From positions 1 to 64,000 of the forward strand of contig NZ_KB822599.1 in NCBI RefSeq assembly GCF_000364625.1: DNA of 64,000 bases. Direction: 5' to 3'. The stretch's first letter is position 1; every line of letters starts with the position of its first letter. Under the pieces are notes generated by a model. That model made no database searches. It was not told the origin of the DNA and saw only the letters and a list, made by a program, of their open reading frames with translations. A program made the translations under genes and the position numbers. Below, piece after piece: positions 59,281 through 64,000 of this stretch. The stretch comes from Pseudomonas thermotolerans DSM 14292. Lineage in GTDB: Bacteria > Pseudomonadota > Gammaproteobacteria > Pseudomonadales > Pseudomonadaceae.

Positions 59281-60186
59281 CTAGTCTCCGCGTTCGGCAT
59301 GACGCTGGCGGTATTCCCCCGGCGTCATGCCGGCATGCCGGGAGAAGAAGCGACTGAAGTAGGCCGGATCCTTGAAGCCCAGCCGGTAGCAGATCTCGTT
59401 CACCGAGCCGCCGCCGAACAGCAGCAGGCGCTTGGCCTCCTGCATCAGGCGGGCGAACACCAGGCGCTTGGACGGCATGTCGGCGATGCGTCGGCAGACC
59501 TCGTTGAGGCGCGCCTCGGTGACCCCCAGGCGCTTGGCGTATTCGCCGAGCGGCCAGTGCTCGAGGTAGTGCGCCTCGATCTCCATGTTGAAGCGCTGGA
59601 AGATGTGAATGTCCTCGCGGCGCGCCGGCTGCGCCGCCAGGGAGCGCGCGGAGAGGCGCAACAGGCTGATGAAGATCAGCCGGGTCAGGCTGGCCAGCGC
59701 CGGCTCGCGCCCCGCCCAGGCGGCGGCGAACTCGCGACTCAGCTCGTCGAACAGCAGGTCCAGCCGCGCCACCTCGCCGCGGTACTCCTCCCCCAGCGCC
59801 CCCAGCGCCACGCACAGCGGCGCGATGCGCGGCCCCTGGGCCAGGCCGAACGGCCCTTCCAAGAGCGGCCAGACCAGCTGCTGGCGCACGGTCAGCACAT
59901 GGCCGTCACTGCCCGCCTCGGTGACGAAGGCGTGCGGCACCGTGGGCGGCGTCAGGAAGAACATCGGCCCCTGCTGCAGGTAGCTCTGGTCGTCCAGGTA
60001 GACGCGCACCGTGCCGCTCTTCACGTAGTGCACCTGGAAGAAACGGTCGTGGCGATGCACCGGCATGTTGCGGCCGAAGAACTCGGCCAGCTTGCCCAGC
60101 GACTCGTAGTGCACGTCCGAGTCGGCGTAGCGCTGGTCGTAGACCTGGCCGATGTTGATGTTGGGGATGGGTTGCGGGCCTGGCAT
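59281..60186 (-). CDS. hpaA: HpaA, AraC-family activator of 4-HPA degradation
   Basis: 301 aa. N-terminal cupin-type effector domain (HRHDRFFQVHYVKSGTVRVY) and C-terminal double HTH (RLGVTEARLNEVCRRI; SVNEICYRLGFKDPAYFSRF then FSRHAGMTPGEYRQ). Length and sequence fit HpaA, which activates the hydroxylase genes with 4-hydroxyphenylacetate as inducer. ATG 60186 with GGAGGG upstream; the frame is open to 60387. Confidence 0.9.
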   Translation of the reverse strand: MPGPQPIPNINIGQVYDQRYADSDVHYESLGKLAEFFGRNMPVHRHDRFFQVHYVKSGTVRVYLDDQSYLQQGPMFFLTPPTVPHAFVTEAGSDGHVLTVRQQLVWPLLEGPFGLAQGPRIAPLCVALGALGEEYRGEVARLDLLFDELSREFAAAWAGREPALASLTRLIFISLLRLSARSLAAQPARREDIHIFQRFNMEIEAHYLEHWPLGEYAKRLGVTEARLNEVCRRIADMPSKRLVFARLMQEAKRLLLFGGGSVNEICYRLGFKDPAYFSRFFSRHAGMTPGEYRQRHAERGD

Positions 60187-60263
60187 GAACCGCCCTCCGG
60201 AACGCTGCGCCGCCGCACGGCGTCTCGGCCTGGCTGCCGGCCGGACGCCCGGGCGCCAGCCGT

Positions 60264-60686
60264 TCAGGGTTTGATCTGCTTCAGATCGTCGAGCAGGGCC
60301 AGCAGTTGATCCAGCTTCTCGGCGCCGAACTGCTCGAGGATGCGCTGGTAGTTGCGCTCCATATCCTCGCTCATCGACACGAAGCACTGCTGCCCTCGCT
60401 CGGTCAGCCCGACGTAGACGCGCCGCTGGTCCTGCGGCGAGCGCCAGCGCCGCACCACGCCGTCACGCTCCATGCGCGACAGCACGCCGGTCATGCTCGG
60501 CTTGAGGATGCAAGCCTGGCTGGCCAGCTGATGAATCTCCATCTCTCCGCACTGGCGAAGGATACGGATGATCCGCCACTGCTGCTCGGTCAACCCATGC
60601 TGATTGAGCGAGGGCCGGAAGAACGCCATAGCCGCTTCGCGCGCTTGCAGCAGAGTGAGGGTCAGAGAGGGGCGGGCAGAAGGCAT
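60264..60686 (-). CDS. hpaR: HpaR, MarR-family repressor of homoprotocatechuate genes
   Basis: 140 aa. Very close to E. coli HpaR in pattern: LTLLQAREAAMAFFRP, LTEQQWRIIRILRQCG, LKPSMTGVLSRMERDGVV (recognition helix) and the wing SPQDQRRVYVGLTE. It represses the meta-cleavage operon until the inducer appears. ATG 60686 is chosen to match the family start (SLTLTLLQ); ATG 60713 would add 9 residues. It is divergent from hpaG1 and followed by hpaA. Confidence 0.92.
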   Translation of the reverse strand: MPSARPSLTLTLLQAREAAMAFFRPSLNQHGLTEQQWRIIRILRQCGEMEIHQLASQACILKPSMTGVLSRMERDGVVRRWRSPQDQRRVYVGLTERGQQCFVSMSEDMERNYQRILEQFGAEKLDQLLALLDDLKQIKP

Positions 60687-60873
60687 GTGCGAGCAAGGTC
60701 TCCTGGTTGGCATGGATGACGGGCGGAAAAATTAAGCAACATCCGCCGGGCAGACGCAAACCTGGCGATCCTCCGGGGCGGCCCGACAGAGGCCGCGGCC
60801 GGGCCCGGGAGAACCCCGGACGGCCGACCGACAGCCGCTGAACGACCGGGTGCGGCAGCCACAGGTAGCGTGC

Positions 60874-60923
60874 TTGACAATAGTTAACATATTAACCAAA
60901 AATGTTTCCATGTTAACGATAAT
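60874..60923 (+). promoter_or_regulatory. hpaG1 promoter region with HpaR-type operators
   Basis: TTGACA (60874-60879) and AAAAAT (60898-60903), 18-bp spacer. The palindrome GTTAACATATTAAC (60883-60896) fills the spacer and ATGTTAACGATAAT (60910-60923) lies just downstream of the start. These sit in the 314-base gap 60687-61000 between divergent hpaR and hpaG1; the rest of the gap is GC-rich with nothing recognisable. Confidence 0.7.
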
Positions 60924-61000
60924 TTTGCCCGGCGCCTCGCGTGCCCCAGGGCAACCGTCGCCATCCGCTGGGTCCACCCAGTTCGCTCCAGGAGCCAAGC

Positions 61001-61648
61001 ATGCGTCGCCCTACTAGCGAAATCGCCACCGGCACTCTGTTCGGTGTCGCCCTGAACTACCAAGGACTGCTGGAAAGCCGTCTGGCCGAGTTCCACCAGC
61101 CGCCCTACGTGAAGCCGCCGGTCAAGCCGGTGCTGTTCATCAAGACGCCCAATACTCGCAACGCCGACGGCCAGCCGGTGACCATGCCGGCCGGCGAGCG
61201 TCTGCAGCCGGGCCCGGCGCTCGGCGTGGTGATCGGCAGGAGCGCCAGCCGGATCACCGAGGATGAAGCCCTGGCCCACGTGGCTGGCTACCTGATCGTC
61301 AACGAATTCAGCCTGCCGGAGGACAGCTACTACCGCCCGGCGGTCAAGGCCAAGTGCCGCGACGGCTTCTGCGCCCTGGGCAGCGAGGTGGTCGAGCTGG
61401 CCGACCCGCACGCCCTGGACATCCGCCTGCTGGTCAACGGCGAGCTCCGCCAGGCGAACAGCACCCGCAACCTGGTGCGCAGCATTCCCCGGCTGATCGC
61501 CGAAATCAGCGAGTTCATGACCCTGCACGCCGGCGACGTGCTGATCACTGGCACCCCGGAAGGGCGTGTCGACGTTCAGCCTGGCGACGAGGTGGTCGTC
61601 GAGATCGACGGCCTGGGCCGCCTGACCAACCGCATCGTGGCGGAGTGA
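61001..61648 (+). CDS. hpaG1: HpaG1, isomerase/decarboxylase half
   Basis: 215 aa fumarylacetoacetate-hydrolase-fold enzyme. With HpaG2 it acts on 5-oxo-pent-3-ene-1,2,5-tricarboxylate and its isomer. Seen: TLFGVALNYQGLLE, VKPVLFIKTPNT, GYLIVNEFSLPED, DVLITGTPEGRVDVQPGDEV. ATG 61001 follows CAGGAG; the frame extends to 60941. In E. coli the two halves are fused in one HpaG; here they are separate. Confidence 0.92.
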   Translation: MRRPTSEIATGTLFGVALNYQGLLESRLAEFHQPPYVKPPVKPVLFIKTPNTRNADGQPVTMPAGERLQPGPALGVVIGRSASRITEDEALAHVAGYLIVNEFSLPEDSYYRPAVKAKCRDGFCALGSEVVELADPHALDIRLLVNGELRQANSTRNLVRSIPRLIAEISEFMTLHAGDVLITGTPEGRVDVQPGDEVVVEIDGLGRLTNRIVAE

Positions 61649-61658
61649 GGAACCACCG

Positions 61659-62423
61659 ATGAAACACGCACGCATCCGCTACCAGAACCAAATCCACGCG
61701 GTCACCGTGGAAGCCGACAATGCCGTACGCCTGGCCGATGGCCGGCTGCTCGGCGAACAGGAAGTCGAGTGGCTGCCGCCGGCCACCGGCAGCATGTTCG
61801 CCCTCGGCCTCAACTACGCCGACCACGCCGCCGAGCTGGCCTTCAAGGCGCCCACCGAGCCGCTGGTGTTCATCAAGTCGCCGGGCACCTACACCGGCCA
61901 CAACCAGGTCAGCTGGCGCCCGGACAACGTCGACTACATGCACTACGAGTGCGAGCTGGTGGCGGTGATCGGCAAGCCGGCGCGCAACGTCAAGCGCGAG
62001 GAGGCCATGGACTACCTGGCCGGCTACACCGTCTGCAACGACTACGCCATCCGCGACTTCCTGGAGAACTACTACCGGCCCAACCTGCGGGTGAAGAACC
62101 GCGACTGCACCACCCCGGTCGGCCCCTGGATCGTGGACGCCGCCGACGTGGCGGATCCCTCGAAGCTGACCCTGCGCACCTGGGTCAACGGCGAGCTGAA
62201 ACAGGAAGGCAGCACCGCCGACATGATCTTCGACATCCCCTACCTGATCGAATACCTGTCCAGCTTCATGACCCTGCAGCCGGGCGACATGATCGCCACC
62301 GGCACGCCCCAGGGCCTGGCCGACGTGCGCCCCGGTGATGAGGTGGTGGTCGAGGTGGAAGGGGTTGGCCGGCTGGTCAACCGCATCGTCAGCGAATCCG
62401 AATTCTTTGCCGCGCGCAGCTAA
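61659..62423 (+). CDS. hpaG2: HpaG2, isomerase/decarboxylase half
   Basis: 254 aa FAH-fold enzyme, paralogous to HpaG1. Active-site metal ligands are in YMHYECELVAVIGKP (Glu pair) and YTVCNDYAIRDF (Asp); the family end GDMIATGTPQGLADVRPGDEV is clear. It converts the product of HpaE/HpaD-ring cleavage steps toward 2-hydroxyhepta-2,4-dienedioate. 10 bases after hpaG1. Confidence 0.93.
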   Translation: MKHARIRYQNQIHAVTVEADNAVRLADGRLLGEQEVEWLPPATGSMFALGLNYADHAAELAFKAPTEPLVFIKSPGTYTGHNQVSWRPDNVDYMHYECELVAVIGKPARNVKREEAMDYLAGYTVCNDYAIRDFLENYYRPNLRVKNRDCTTPVGPWIVDAADVADPSKLTLRTWVNGELKQEGSTADMIFDIPYLIEYLSSFMTLQPGDMIATGTPQGLADVRPGDEVVVEVEGVGRLVNRIVSESEFFAARS

Positions 62424-62444
62424 TCGAGACAAGAGAGACAAACC

Positions 62445-63905
<1,461 letters not shown>

Positions 63906-63912
63906 CCGATAA

Positions 63913-63939
63913 GGCCCCTTTCGCGCCGCGGAAGGGGCC
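63913..63939 (+). other. Hairpin between hpaE and the next gene
   Basis: GGCCCCTT / AAGGGGCC, 8-bp stem with an 11-base loop, 7 bases after hpaE. No T run follows, so it may stabilise or attenuate the operon mRNA rather than terminate it. The remaining bases to 64000 hold no recognisable gene. Confidence 0.5.
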
Positions 63940-64000
63940 AAAGCCGGGAATCGCCGGGCGTGCGCAGACAATCACAAGATCACCCAGGCCCGCCGCGGCC

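Overview
The window is high-GC DNA (mid 60s percent, my estimate) from a Pseudomonas-type gammaproteobacterium. The evidence is the gene order: an rRNA operon edge, msrPQ, pssA, ilvCHI, mrcB, cbpA, prrF, the phu haem locus, dksA, gluQ, cbrAB, crcZ, pcnB, folK, panBC, pgi, acs. As far as I recall, this follows the P. aeruginosa chromosome closely up to about 38.7 kb. Several differences show it is not P. aeruginosa: only one prrF copy, a tonB gene inside the phu operon, no panD between panC and pgi, and an Acinetobacter-type 4-hydroxyphenylacetate hydroxylase.

Layout. 1-370: leftward rRNA promoter and leader with a boxA. 371-6.3 kb: minus-strand msrPQ, pssA and the branched-chain amino acid genes ilvI-ilvH-ilvC. 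6.7-13.6 kb: cell-envelope genes (lipoprotein, PBP1B), a kinase-like fusion and CbpA. 13.6-22.3 kb: iron and haem block with the Fur-controlled sRNA PrrF, phuW-V-U-T-S-tonB, divergent phuR and a small Rieske protein. 22.3-25.8 kb: sfsA, an aminotransferase, dksA, gluQ. 25.8-31 kb: the carbon catabolite control module cbrX-cbrA-cbrB-crcZ. 31-38.8 kb: pcnB-folK, panBC, pgi, acs. 38.8-49.8 kb: housekeeping and accessory genes (ClsB-like, YceI, AcpH, ArsR with an Old Yellow Enzyme, ArgP/ArgO, SodB and others). 49.9-64 kb: a 4-hydroxyphenylacetate/homoprotocatechuate cluster with a two-component hydroxylase, two MFS exporters, a TRAP transporter, an OprD-type porin, the regulators HpaA and HpaR, and hpaG1-hpaG2-hpaE. 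The cluster runs off the right edge.

How the parts connect. Two RNA circuits have regulator and apparent targets in the same window. (i) PrrF can pair with 10 contiguous bases over the sodB ribosome binding site. (ii) CrcZ, driven by a sigma-54 promoter with a CbrB-type palindrome upstream, carries six clusters of the Hfq/Crc AANAANAA motif. The same motif lies at the translation starts of acs, the hydroxylase oxygenase, the TRAP binding protein and the porin. A 14-bp palindrome, RTTAACAWRTTAAY, recurs in front of the TRAP genes, the porin and hpaG1. It is a good candidate for the HpaR operator and would make these one regulon. No phage, IS element, CRISPR array or tRNA gene was seen.
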